Source: Spongiimicrobium salis
GTDB taxonomy: Bacteria > Bacteroidota > Bacteroidia > Flavobacteriales > Flavobacteriaceae
Length of the DNA stretch: 64,000 bases
Direction: 5' to 3'
NCBI RefSeq assembly: GCF_043678055.1
Contig: NZ_JBHEQA010000004.1
Span: 62,001 to 126,000 of the forward strand
Part shown: positions 1 to 7,208 of the stretch, one piece after another
Layout: each line of letters starts with the position of its first letter
Position numbering within the stretch: position 1 is the stretch's first letter
Made by a program: the position numbers and the translations under genes
The notes under the pieces: generated by a model
Databases searched by the model: none
What the model saw: the letters and a program-made list of their open reading frames with translations, nothing else
What the model was told of the DNA's origin: nothing

Positions 1-35
1 TACCGTAGCAGCAAATTAAGAACTACACTTGAAAT

Positions 36-78
36 AAGACAAAAAAAGCGATTCTTTGAGAATCGCTTTTTTTGTCTT
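36..78. terminator. Bidirectional rho-independent terminator
   Basis: A perfect 20-bp inverted repeat (36-55 against 59-78) holds a GC core (AGCGATTCT / AGAATCGCT) flanked by seven A's on the left and seven T's on the right, so it can terminate on either strand. It lies downstream of the minus-strand E1 gene. On the plus strand, codons at 2-19 (ending in TAA) could be the last residues of a gene entering from the left, but six codons are too few to call. Confidence 0.85.
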
Positions 79-153
79 TGTATATTGTACTATAGGTTAC
101 TTGACAATACTCGAACAGATAGGTATCTATCCCCTATCTCTAAAAAATCTTTC

Positions 154-2214
154 TTAATACGCCAATACTTCCAAGATTTTCTCTTTCACTTTTTCCGTAG
201 ATGGAATCATAGTTTGTTCCAAGGTACTATTTAAAGGAATTGCTGGCATATTTTCACTTCCCAAGGTCATCACCGGACCATCCAAATATCGGAAGCATTC
301 CTCCTGAATCTTTCCGGATAAGGCTCTTGCAAAACTATTATTGGAAGGTTCTTCCGTAACCACCAGACATTTTCCTGTTTTCTTCACCGAACTCATGACG
401 GTGGCCTCATCCAAAGGATACAATGTGCGTAAATCGATCACTTCTACACGATCTCGCATTCCCTTGGTCGCGTTCATCGCCCAGTGCACGCCCATACCAT
501 AACTCACAATAGTCAAGGTTTCTTCATCCTCTTGTTTCCATATCTCTTGGAGCACATTGGCTTTGCCAAAAGGTAATGCGTAATCTTCGGCAGGCTCTAC
601 CGAAGTAGCTCCTTTGGTTCCAGGCACTTTACTCCAATACAAGCCTTTATGCTCTAAAATAACCACAGGATTAGGGTCATAATAGGCTGCTTTCATTAAG
701 CCTTTTAAATCGGCTCCATTGCTGGGGTATGCAATCTTAATCCCCCGGATATTAGTAATGACACTCTCCACAGATGAAGAATGATAGGGACCTCCACTCC
801 CATAGGCTCCAATGGGAACTCGCAGAATCATGGACACCGGCCATTTTCCATTGGTCAGATAGCAACTACGACTCACCTCGGTAAAAAGTTGATTGAGTCC
901 CGGCCAGATATAATCGGCAAACTGGACTTCCACAATAGGCTTTAACCCAACAGCACTCATTCCAACGGTAGAACCTACAATAAATGCTTCTTGTATAGGG
1001 GTGTTAAAAACGCGGTCGTCTCCAAATTTCTGTGCCAAAGTTGCCGCCTCTCTAAAAACACCTCCCAATCTGCCCCCTACATCTTGTCCGTAGAGCAAAC
1101 ATTCCTTGTGTTTTTTCATCAATTCCTCAATAGCAAAAAGCGCGCAATCTACCATCACTACTTTTTCCGCTCCTTTAGGACTGCGCTCCCCTACCTCTTG
1201 GGTAATGGGCGTAGGTGCAAAATCATGGGTAAAAAGGTCTTCGGGACGGGGATCTTCAGCTTCCAAGGCACGTTCAAAATCAGAATGTACCTTGGTTACT
1301 GCTTCTTTTTCAATAGCATTGATTTCCCCATCGGAAAAACCGGCATCGGCCAGTTGCTGTTTTAATACGGGATAGGGATCTCGGCTGCGCGCCTCTTCCA
1401 AATCGTCCCGATACCATTCCATACGAACGCCTGAAGTATGGTGATTCAACAGCGGTACTTTTGCATGTACCAAAAACGGGCGACGTTCTTCCCGCATTGT
1501 TTTTATTACTTTTTCGAGTGCCTTATAGCTCTCCGTAAAATTGGCCCCATCAATGGAAATAGCCTCTAATCCATGAAATCCAGCTGCATACTCATAGGCA
1601 TTTTGTGCTCTGGTTTCCGCGGCATTGGCAGAAATATCCCAACCATTGTCCTGTACCAAATACAAAATGGGCAATTGTTTCAAAGCGGCCATTTGAAAAG
1701 CTTCCGCAATTTCTCCTTCGGTAACCGAAGCATCTCCCAAAGAACATACGGCAATAGGCTTTTCCGTTCCTTCTTTTCCATTCAATATCGTATTCGGAAG
1801 GTCTTGTAGTTCCAAATATTGCATTCCCATGGCCACTCCAGTTGCAGGGATAGCCTGCATTCCTGTTGCCGAGGATTGATGCGGAATCTTGGGTTTATCC
1901 GCATCCCGTAAACTAGGATGGGAATAATAGGTGCGTCCTCCGGAAAAAGGATCCTCCTTTTTAGCGAGGAGCTGTAACATAAGTTCATAGGGCTGTACTC
2001 CAAACCCTAACAGCATGGCATCGTCCCTATAATATGGAAAAGCATAATCCTGAGGTTTCAGCTGAAGTCCCAGGGCAGTTTGTATCGCTTCATGCCCCCT
2101 AGAAGTGGCATGTACATATTTTGACACTTGTTTAAAGTTTGCTTCGTATAACTCGGTCAGTGCCTTTGCCGTACACAAATTTGCAAATCCTTTTTTAAGA
2201 ATGTTCTTATCCAT
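154..2214 (-). CDS. Fused E1 alpha/beta subunit of branched-chain 2-oxoacid dehydrogenase
   Basis: Thiamine-diphosphate E1 enzyme that decarboxylates 2-oxoacids and passes the acyl group to lipoyl-E2 in the cytosol. In 686 residues the N-terminal half is an E1-alpha domain with the ThDP motif starting GDASVTEGE and closing at VQDNGW. The C-terminal half, from about residue 350, is the transketolase-like E1-beta domain (LLYGQDVGG, NTPIQEAFIVG, QFADYIWPG). Single-chain alpha-beta fusions of this kind are usual in Bacteroidota, so this is not an assembly fusion. It is the last gene of a minus-strand operon with the aminotransferase (40 bp gap) and E2. The adjacent aminotransferase argues for branched-chain oxoacids as substrate. 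Pyruvate is the alternative. E3 is not in the window. Confidence 0.88.
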   Translation of the reverse strand: MDKNILKKGFANLCTAKALTELYEANFKQVSKYVHATSRGHEAIQTALGLQLKPQDYAFPYYRDDAMLLGFGVQPYELMLQLLAKKEDPFSGGRTYYSHPSLRDADKPKIPHQSSATGMQAIPATGVAMGMQYLELQDLPNTILNGKEGTEKPIAVCSLGDASVTEGEIAEAFQMAALKQLPILYLVQDNGWDISANAAETRAQNAYEYAAGFHGLEAISIDGANFTESYKALEKVIKTMREERRPFLVHAKVPLLNHHTSGVRMEWYRDDLEEARSRDPYPVLKQQLADAGFSDGEINAIEKEAVTKVHSDFERALEAEDPRPEDLFTHDFAPTPITQEVGERSPKGAEKVVMVDCALFAIEELMKKHKECLLYGQDVGGRLGGVFREAATLAQKFGDDRVFNTPIQEAFIVGSTVGMSAVGLKPIVEVQFADYIWPGLNQLFTEVSRSCYLTNGKWPVSMILRVPIGAYGSGGPYHSSSVESVITNIRGIKIAYPSNGADLKGLMKAAYYDPNPVVILEHKGLYWSKVPGTKGATSVEPAEDYALPFGKANVLQEIWKQEDEETLTIVSYGMGVHWAMNATKGMRDRVEVIDLRTLYPLDEATVMSSVKKTGKCLVVTEEPSNNSFARALSGKIQEECFRYLDGPVMTLGSENMPAIPLNSTLEQTMIPSTEKVKEKILEVLAY

Positions 2215-2254
2215 ATATTTTACCTTGAACAGGAGCTACTTTCTGTGTTATTGA

Positions 2255-3337
2255 TTAGTGCGACGAAGCCAAATTTTCAATCTCCTCTACTTGAACCATC
2301 CACCCCAAAGTATCTTCAATTTTTCCTGCGCGTACCCCATTGATGGTATCCAACACCATTTGTCCTACCGGATTTTCATCAGATACCGGGATAATCTCCT
2401 CTTTATATCCAATTTCCTGTATCATGGCAATACCTACAGCGGTCCCTGTTCCAAAAGCCTCTTCTAAGGTACCATTGCCAGAAGCTGTAATAATTTCCTC
2501 AATGGTAATGGGGCGTTCCGTAACCTCATATCCTTTTGATCGCAATAATTCTATAACACTCAATCGTGTAATGCCATGTAAGATGGCCCCATCCAAGCTA
2601 GGTGTAATGAAGGCCCCATTGATCTTAAAAAAGATATTCATCGTTCCTACTTCCTGGATATAATTAAAATCATGTGCATCTAACCACAACACTTGATCAT
2701 ACCCTTTTGCTTTTGCAATTTCCGTGGGACGTATCGCCGCAGCGTAATTTCCAGCTGCTTTAGCTTCCCCAGTACCTCCTTCTACGGCACGGATATACTT
2801 GGTCTCTGCGTACAAGCGTATGGGCTTTGTAAACAAGGGTGCTGAAGGAGAAGCAATGATGATAAATTTATAATGTGTGGCCGCACGCATTCCAATGAAT
2901 GCTTCATCGGCATAGATAAAAGGCCTTAAATACAGCGCACTACCTTCCATAGGAGGAATCCACTGACTGTCCAGAGCTACCAATTGTTTCAACCCTTCAA
3001 GAAAAAGTTCTTCTGGAAATTCAGGCATTCCCATACGGTCCGCGCTTAAATTTAAACGCGCCGCATTTTTCTCTGGACGAAACAACAAGGGCTTTCCATG
3101 ACTTCCCATAGTCGCTTTCATTCCTTCAAAAATTGCTTGTCCATAATGTAAGGCCATTGCCGCAGGATGTGTTGCAATAGCAGCCAAGGGTTCAATTCGG
3201 GCATTGCGCCAAGCACCATCCTCAAAATCACAGACAAACATATGATCGGTAAAGGTGGTTCCCAAAGGGATATTATTAAAATCCAACTGACTTACTTTGG
3301 ATTCTTTTATTTTGTTGATTTTTATCGTGTGTGACAT
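2255..3337 (-). CDS. ilvE: Branched-chain amino acid aminotransferase
   Basis: Class IV PLP aminotransferase interconverting Leu/Ile/Val and their 2-oxoacids with 2-oxoglutarate. The 360 residues show FEGMKA near residue 90, the lysine-bearing segment GTGEAKAAGNYAAA that holds the Schiff-base Lys, and the C-terminal GTGTAV phosphate-binding turn, the usual order for the larger branched-chain type. It lies between E2 (33 bp upstream) and fused E1 (40 bp downstream). In this operon it probably supplies branched oxoacids to the dehydrogenase for catabolism or for branched fatty-acid primers, rather than serving only biosynthesis. That role is inferred from position. Confidence 0.92.
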   Translation of the reverse strand: MSHTIKINKIKESKVSQLDFNNIPLGTTFTDHMFVCDFEDGAWRNARIEPLAAIATHPAAMALHYGQAIFEGMKATMGSHGKPLLFRPEKNAARLNLSADRMGMPEFPEELFLEGLKQLVALDSQWIPPMEGSALYLRPFIYADEAFIGMRAATHYKFIIIASPSAPLFTKPIRLYAETKYIRAVEGGTGEAKAAGNYAAAIRPTEIAKAKGYDQVLWLDAHDFNYIQEVGTMNIFFKINGAFITPSLDGAILHGITRLSVIELLRSKGYEVTERPITIEEIITASGNGTLEEAFGTGTAVGIAMIQEIGYKEEIIPVSDENPVGQMVLDTINGVRAGKIEDTLGWMVQVEEIENLASSH

Positions 3338-3370
3338 ATCGTATATTTTAAGCTCCTATAGAAGCGTCTA

Positions 3371-4672
3371 TTATATTTCTCTAGTGGTATTAAACTGTTC
3401 TAAATAATCGGCTACTCTTTTCAGGAAAGAACCTCCCAAATATCCATCTACGACGCGATGGTCAAAGGAAAGGGAAAGGTACATCATGCTGCGAATCGCG
3501 ATTTCATCTCCTTTTTCAGTGGTAATGACTTCTGCGCGTTTTTTGATAATCCCCAAGGCTAGGATGGCTACTTCTGGTTGATTGATGATCGGCGTTCCCA
3601 TGAGGCTTCCAAAAGTACCCACATTGGAAATGGTGAACGTACTTCCTTTAATATCATCGGCATTAAGTTTATTATCCCTTGCCTTTGAGGATAAAGAATT
3701 TACCTCGGCAGCAAGGACATCCAATCCTTTTTGGTCCGCATTTTTTACTACGGGAACTATTAAATTGCCACTGGGCAGGGCTGCGGCCATTCCAATATTG
3801 ATATCTTCTTTTAGGATCACTGTATCTCCATCTACGGAGGCATTGATATTTGGAAAATCCAACACTGCCTTGGACACGGCTTCTACAAACAGGGGCGTAA
3901 AAGTGAGTTTTTCGCCATATTTTTCTTGAAATGCCACTTTATTTTCATTCCGCCATTGCACCATTTCCGTTAAATCGGCCTCAACATAGGCAGTAACATG
4001 GGGAGAGGTATGTTTGGAATACACCATATGATCGGCTATCATTTGCCGCATACGATCCATTTTTACTCGCTTCCCATTCCCTTTATCCAAATTCAATTGT
4101 GGGATACGATAGGCTGTGGGGTCCGGTACAACCTCAGGCTGCACAAATTGATAGGGCCTTCCTTCTTCCAAATAGGCATAAAGGTCGCTCTTACGCAAAC
4201 GACCTTCATTTCCGGTTGCAGGAATACGTGCCAATTCCTCAAAACTAATGTGTTGTTCCTTTGCAATTTCCACGATTAAGGGTGAAAAGAAGGTATTGTT
4301 ATTCTGACGTCCTACTTGAAGCGGCTTTGTGACCTTAGCCTTCTTAGAGGCTGCCACTTTTTTAGGAGGCTCAACCCTTTCCTTACCCGATTCTCCAGGC
4401 GCTTTGACCGCTGTTTCCACTTTTCCCTCTTCCAGGAGTTCCAGCATCGCAATCGTATTTCCTACAGGGATAACCTCTTTTTCTTGAGCGATTATTTTGA
4501 GTAAGGTTCCAGCGGCAGGAGCAGGTACTTCATTATCTACCTTATCTGTAGCTACCTCTACCAGAATATCCCCTTCTTGAAAGGACTCCCCTTCACCGAC
4601 CAACCATGTTAAAATGGTTCCTTCGGTAATACTTTCTCCCATTTTGGGCATTACAAACGGAATTTCCGCCAT
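3371..4672 (-). CDS. Dihydrolipoamide acyltransferase (E2) of 2-oxoacid dehydrogenase
   Basis: E2 core of the dehydrogenase complex: its swinging lipoyl arm takes the acyl group from E1 and transfers it to CoA. An N-terminal lipoyl domain (PKMGESITEG, lipoylated Lys in ATDKVDNEV) is followed by a charged Ala/Lys/Pro linker. Next is a peripheral-subunit-binding domain (SPLIVEIAKE, ATGNEGRLRKSDL), and last a catalytic domain with the active-site motif SFDHRVVDG. I start at the ATG at 4672 (433 aa), because the upstream extension would need a TTG and adds only a basic stretch outside the lipoyl fold. It is the first gene of the E2-ilvE-E1 operon and is divergent from an Lrp-type regulator. A TATTTTTG element at 4694-4701 fits a -7 box. 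Confidence 0.9.
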   Translation of the reverse strand: MAEIPFVMPKMGESITEGTILTWLVGEGESFQEGDILVEVATDKVDNEVPAPAAGTLLKIIAQEKEVIPVGNTIAMLELLEEGKVETAVKAPGESGKERVEPPKKVAASKKAKVTKPLQVGRQNNNTFFSPLIVEIAKEQHISFEELARIPATGNEGRLRKSDLYAYLEEGRPYQFVQPEVVPDPTAYRIPQLNLDKGNGKRVKMDRMRQMIADHMVYSKHTSPHVTAYVEADLTEMVQWRNENKVAFQEKYGEKLTFTPLFVEAVSKAVLDFPNINASVDGDTVILKEDINIGMAAALPSGNLIVPVVKNADQKGLDVLAAEVNSLSSKARDNKLNADDIKGSTFTISNVGTFGSLMGTPIINQPEVAILALGIIKKRAEVITTEKGDEIAIRSMMYLSLSFDHRVVDGYLGGSFLKRVADYLEQFNTTREI

Positions 4673-4693
4673 TGTTTTTATTTTTTTAACCCT

Positions 4694-4701
4694 CAAAAAT
4701 A
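4694..4701 (-). promoter_or_regulatory. Putative -7 element of the E2-ilvE-E1 operon
   Basis: On the minus strand the bases read TATTTTTG, an exact match to the Bacteroidota -7 consensus TAnnTTTG, 22 bp before the chosen E2 start. No TTG (-33) is seen at the usual spacing, so the call rests on one element and position only. Confidence 0.35.
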
Positions 4702-4746
4702 CGATTATGAAAAGGAAAAAAATAGAATTACACTGGTTCAGGTTTT

Positions 4747-4827
4747 AAAAATAGTATAAAACACTATTTTTTTATTAAATAATACATTTTTATTCTTTAT
4801 TTTTACTCAAACAACAGTATAAAACTG
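4747..4827. promoter_or_regulatory. Paired AGTATAAAAC motifs, probable Lrp/AsnC binding region
   Basis: Two copies of AGTATAAAAC (4753-4762 and 4816-4825) start exactly 63 bp apart, which is six turns of B-DNA, in the divergent region between E2 and the Lrp-family gene. Each sits in an inverted repeat: AAAAATAGT-N7-ACTATTTTT at 4747-4771 and CAGT-N5-ACTG at 4815-4827. Lrp-family proteins bind phased sites as octamers, so autoregulation and control of the operon are a reasonable inference. Binding is not demonstrated. Confidence 0.45.
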
Positions 4828-4840
4828 CAAATCAACTAGA

Positions 4841-5317
4841 ATGAAACTTGATGCTGTAGACATCCGAATTTTACAATCGCTGCAACAAAATTCCAATAGG
4901 ACGGTCAAGAGCCTATCCGAAGAATTGAACCTCTCTACAACTCCTGTTTTTGAGCGCATCAAAAAACTGGAACGGGAAGGTTATATTGAAGGGTATTCCG
5001 CTCGCTTAAACCCTAAAAAATTAGGCCTAAAACAGACGGTGTTTGTGGCCATCACCCTGCAAGGCCATACCCGTAGTTTTTTGGAAAAATTTGTAAAGCA
5101 AGTCAACGACTTTCCTGAAGTCGTGGCATGTCATCGGGTAAGTGGTACTTTTGATTATTTATTAAAGCTTTTGGTAGAGGATATTGAGTCTTACGAAAAA
5201 TTCATTATCACCAAACTAACCTTAATTCCATATTTGGGGAATGTGCAGAGTCTAATTACGCTTTCTACGGGAAAAGAAAGCAATGAAATTGATTTAAGTC
5301 ACCTAGAACATCTTTAA
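4841..5317 (+). CDS. Lrp/AsnC-family transcriptional regulator
   Basis: A 158-residue regulator with an N-terminal winged helix-turn-helix (KSLSEELNLSTTPVFERI) and a C-terminal RAM ligand-binding domain (GTFDYLLKLLVEDIESYEKF). This is the normal two-domain length. Family members sense amino acids and assemble as dimers to hexadecamers. It is transcribed away from the branched-chain dehydrogenase operon, the arrangement known for BkdR in other bacteria, so a branched-chain amino acid is the likely effector. It ends 3 bp before the convergent paaY. The phased repeats just upstream are its likely operator. Confidence 0.9.
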   Translation: MKLDAVDIRILQSLQQNSNRTVKSLSEELNLSTTPVFERIKKLEREGYIEGYSARLNPKKLGLKQTVFVAITLQGHTRSFLEKFVKQVNDFPEVVACHRVSGTFDYLLKLLVEDIESYEKFIITKLTLIPYLGNVQSLITLSTGKESNEIDLSHLEHL

Positions 5318-5320
5318 GCC

Positions 5321-5923
5321 TTAGTGTTCCTTGCGTTTTATTTCTTGGAGGGTCTTATAAAAATCTTCCTGGATAGGTCTGTTTTTGGGTATCTCACGTA
5401 AAGGATCCACTTCTTTTAAACTTTCATGACAATCCTTGGGCAATTGCTGGTACAATGCTGTCCCGGCAGTTTTCCAAGCAATCATATCGTCCGAAACCTC
5501 TTTAATTACTTTTGCCGGATTTCCCACCACTAGGCTCCGCTTGGGAATTATGGTTTCTGCTTTGATAAACGCCATGGCTCCCACAATACTCTCGGCCCCA
5601 ATATGTGCACCATCCATGACAACCGTATTCATTCCTATAAGGCAATTAGGACCTAAATTAGCACCGTGGATTACGGCGCCATGACCTACATGCGCCCCTT
5701 CTTCCAACACTATGGATTTTCCCGGGAACATATGTACCGTGCAATTTTCTTGAACATTGACACCATCTTTAAGAACAATCTCCCCCCAATCCCCGCGTAT
5801 TGCCGCCCCAGGGCCTATATAACAGTTTTTTCCGATAATCACATTCCCTGTTACTGCAGCCAAGGGATGCACAAAACTACTTTCATGAACCACTGGAATA
5901 TGTCCTTTAAAACTATATATCAT
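5321..5923 (-). CDS. paaY: PaaY-like left-handed beta-helix thioesterase/gamma-carbonic anhydrase fold
   Basis: A 200-residue hexapeptide-repeat protein: imperfect [LIV]-G-x4 repeats run from about residue 18 to 140, and conserved His residues (NCTVHMFPG, GAHVGHGAVIHG) match the metal site of gamma-carbonic anhydrases. The C-terminal part WKTAGTALYQQL...EVDPLREI matches the PaaY branch specifically. PaaY is known to hydrolyse the tropone-type dead-end CoA thioester that forms when PaaZ activity lags. Here it is separated from the main paa operon by a divergent small gene and transcribed in the same direction, which supports the assignment. A generic carbonic-anhydrase-like role is the alternative. 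Confidence 0.82.
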   Translation of the reverse strand: MIYSFKGHIPVVHESSFVHPLAAVTGNVIIGKNCYIGPGAAIRGDWGEIVLKDGVNVQENCTVHMFPGKSIVLEEGAHVGHGAVIHGANLGPNCLIGMNTVVMDGAHIGAESIVGAMAFIKAETIIPKRSLVVGNPAKVIKEVSDDMIAWKTAGTALYQQLPKDCHESLKEVDPLREIPKNRPIQEDFYKTLQEIKRKEH

Positions 5924-6038
5924 CTTTAAATATTTATTAAATCTATAAAAATTGTTAAAAACATAGAAGACTCTTATAAAAATGTAAGTTTTGGCCGTAA
6001 ATACACTACTAAAATGATATTACTTTAAAAAAATCATT

Positions 6039-6329
6039 ATGACAAATATAACCTTATCCTGCATTGTTCAAAAAGAACAAATTCCCTCTTTACAATTTTC
6101 AAAAAAGGAAGTTCTTAAAAATCCTAAAAAGAAAGCTTTAAGAGCCCATTATTTAAATAGAGCTGCTCGCTTGGGCAATCTTCTTAAAAATAAAGTTCAT
6201 ATTTATTTTAAAGATAGCAACGACAAACTCATGCGCGTACATACGACCATCTGGGCCATCACTACGGATGCTGTTATCCTGAAACAAGGCGTAATCATTC
6301 CCAGAAACAGTGTTGTTTACGTAGACTGA
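6039..6329 (+). CDS. Small conserved-type hypothetical protein (96 aa)
   Basis: I do not recognise a named domain. The 96 residues have a Lys-rich middle (KKEVLKNPKKKALRAHYLNR) and a beta-rich C-terminal half (KVHIYFKDSNDKLMRVHTTIWAITTDAVILKQG) ending in IPRNSVVYVD, which looks like a small beta-barrel or SH3-like fold. There is no signal peptide or membrane segment. It is the only plus-strand gene inside the paa block, between paaY and the enoyl-CoA hydratase, whose stop lies 14 bp away. Codon use resembles the neighbours, and the reading frame has no good minus-strand competitor, so it is probably real. Confidence 0.65.
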   Translation: MTNITLSCIVQKEQIPSLQFSKKEVLKNPKKKALRAHYLNRAARLGNLLKNKVHIYFKDSNDKLMRVHTTIWAITTDAVILKQGVIIPRNSVVYVD

Positions 6330-6343
6330 TCCGTTCTTTAAAT

Positions 6344-7096
6344 CTATTTAAAGCGTTTCAATGTTTCTTTGGTGAATTTGGAAAGTACCAAGCGGCCGCT
6401 TATTCCTGCACGTTCCAATAATAAAGTATCCCAATCTTCGGTACCTTTCCAAAACATTTTTTTCATTTCTGCCATGGCCTCAGGGTTATAACTGCATAGG
6501 TTTTCCGCAAATTGTTGCACAGCGGTATCCAATGCTTCCGTGTCTTCAAATACTTGCGTAAATAGGCCTTTTGCCTTTGCCCATTCGGCAGGGTAAAAGC
6601 TATTGGCATCTATGGCAATTTGCGACATTCCGCTCAATCCTAATTTACGTTCCACGGCCGGCCCGACAACAAAAGGACCGATGCCAATATTAAGTTCACT
6701 TAATTTAATGGCAGCATAGGAAGAAGCCATACAGTAGTCGGTTGCAGCAGCCAATCCTACACCTCCTCCAACGGTTTTTCCTTGGATACGCCCAATGACA
6801 AATTTTGGGCATTTTCGCATAGCATTGATGACATTGGCAAAACCCGAAAAGAAAACATGACCTGTGTCTTCATCATTGATCGCAATTAACTCTTTAAAAC
6901 TAGCTCCTGCACAGAACGTACGATCACCACCACTCTTCAAGACAATCACTTTGATTTCTTCATTTTCTCCAGCTGCGGTTATGGTCGCAGCCAGTTTCGC
7001 TAGAATATCGCCTGGCAACGAATTATGTGCTGGATGGAAAAATTCTATATATCCAATTCCATCTACAATTTCCTGTTTAACGTAGGGGTCACTCAT
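6344..7096 (-). CDS. Enoyl-CoA hydratase/isomerase family protein, PaaF-like role
   Basis: Crotonase-fold enzyme of 250 residues. The oxyanion-hole segments are FCAGASFKEL (about residue 63) and GKTVGGGVGLAAATD, and the catalytic-Glu region is SELNIGIGPFVVGPAVERK. In the Paa pathway one crotonase isomerises the epoxide (PaaG, found at 14580) and another hydrates 2,3-dehydroadipyl-CoA (PaaF). This gene follows paaZ in the same direction after about 110 bp, so PaaF is the likely role. The sequence alone cannot exclude another acyl-CoA substrate, such as a methylglutaconyl-CoA-like hydration in branched-chain catabolism. Confidence 0.75.
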   Translation of the reverse strand: MSDPYVKQEIVDGIGYIEFFHPAHNSLPGDILAKLAATITAAGENEEIKVIVLKSGGDRTFCAGASFKELIAINDEDTGHVFFSGFANVINAMRKCPKFVIGRIQGKTVGGGVGLAAATDYCMASSYAAIKLSELNIGIGPFVVGPAVERKLGLSGMSQIAIDANSFYPAEWAKAKGLFTQVFEDTEALDTAVQQFAENLCSYNPEAMAEMKKMFWKGTEDWDTLLLERAGISGRLVLSKFTKETLKRFK

Positions 7097-7208
7097 GATT
7101 CTATTTTTGATTGTTGATTATTGATTTTGAGCATTGTAATTTCCAAAATCGCCAATCGTTTATTGTATTGAATAGGTTTTATTTTTTTTAATAATATGTA
7201 CATCGATT

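Noticed and set aside
1..19. Possible last six codons of a plus-strand gene entering from the left
   Set aside because: Six codons before a TAA are not enough to support a gene.
154..2214. E1 alpha-beta fusion as an unusual gene fusion
   Set aside because: Single-chain E1 of this type is common in Bacteroidota, so it is not novel.
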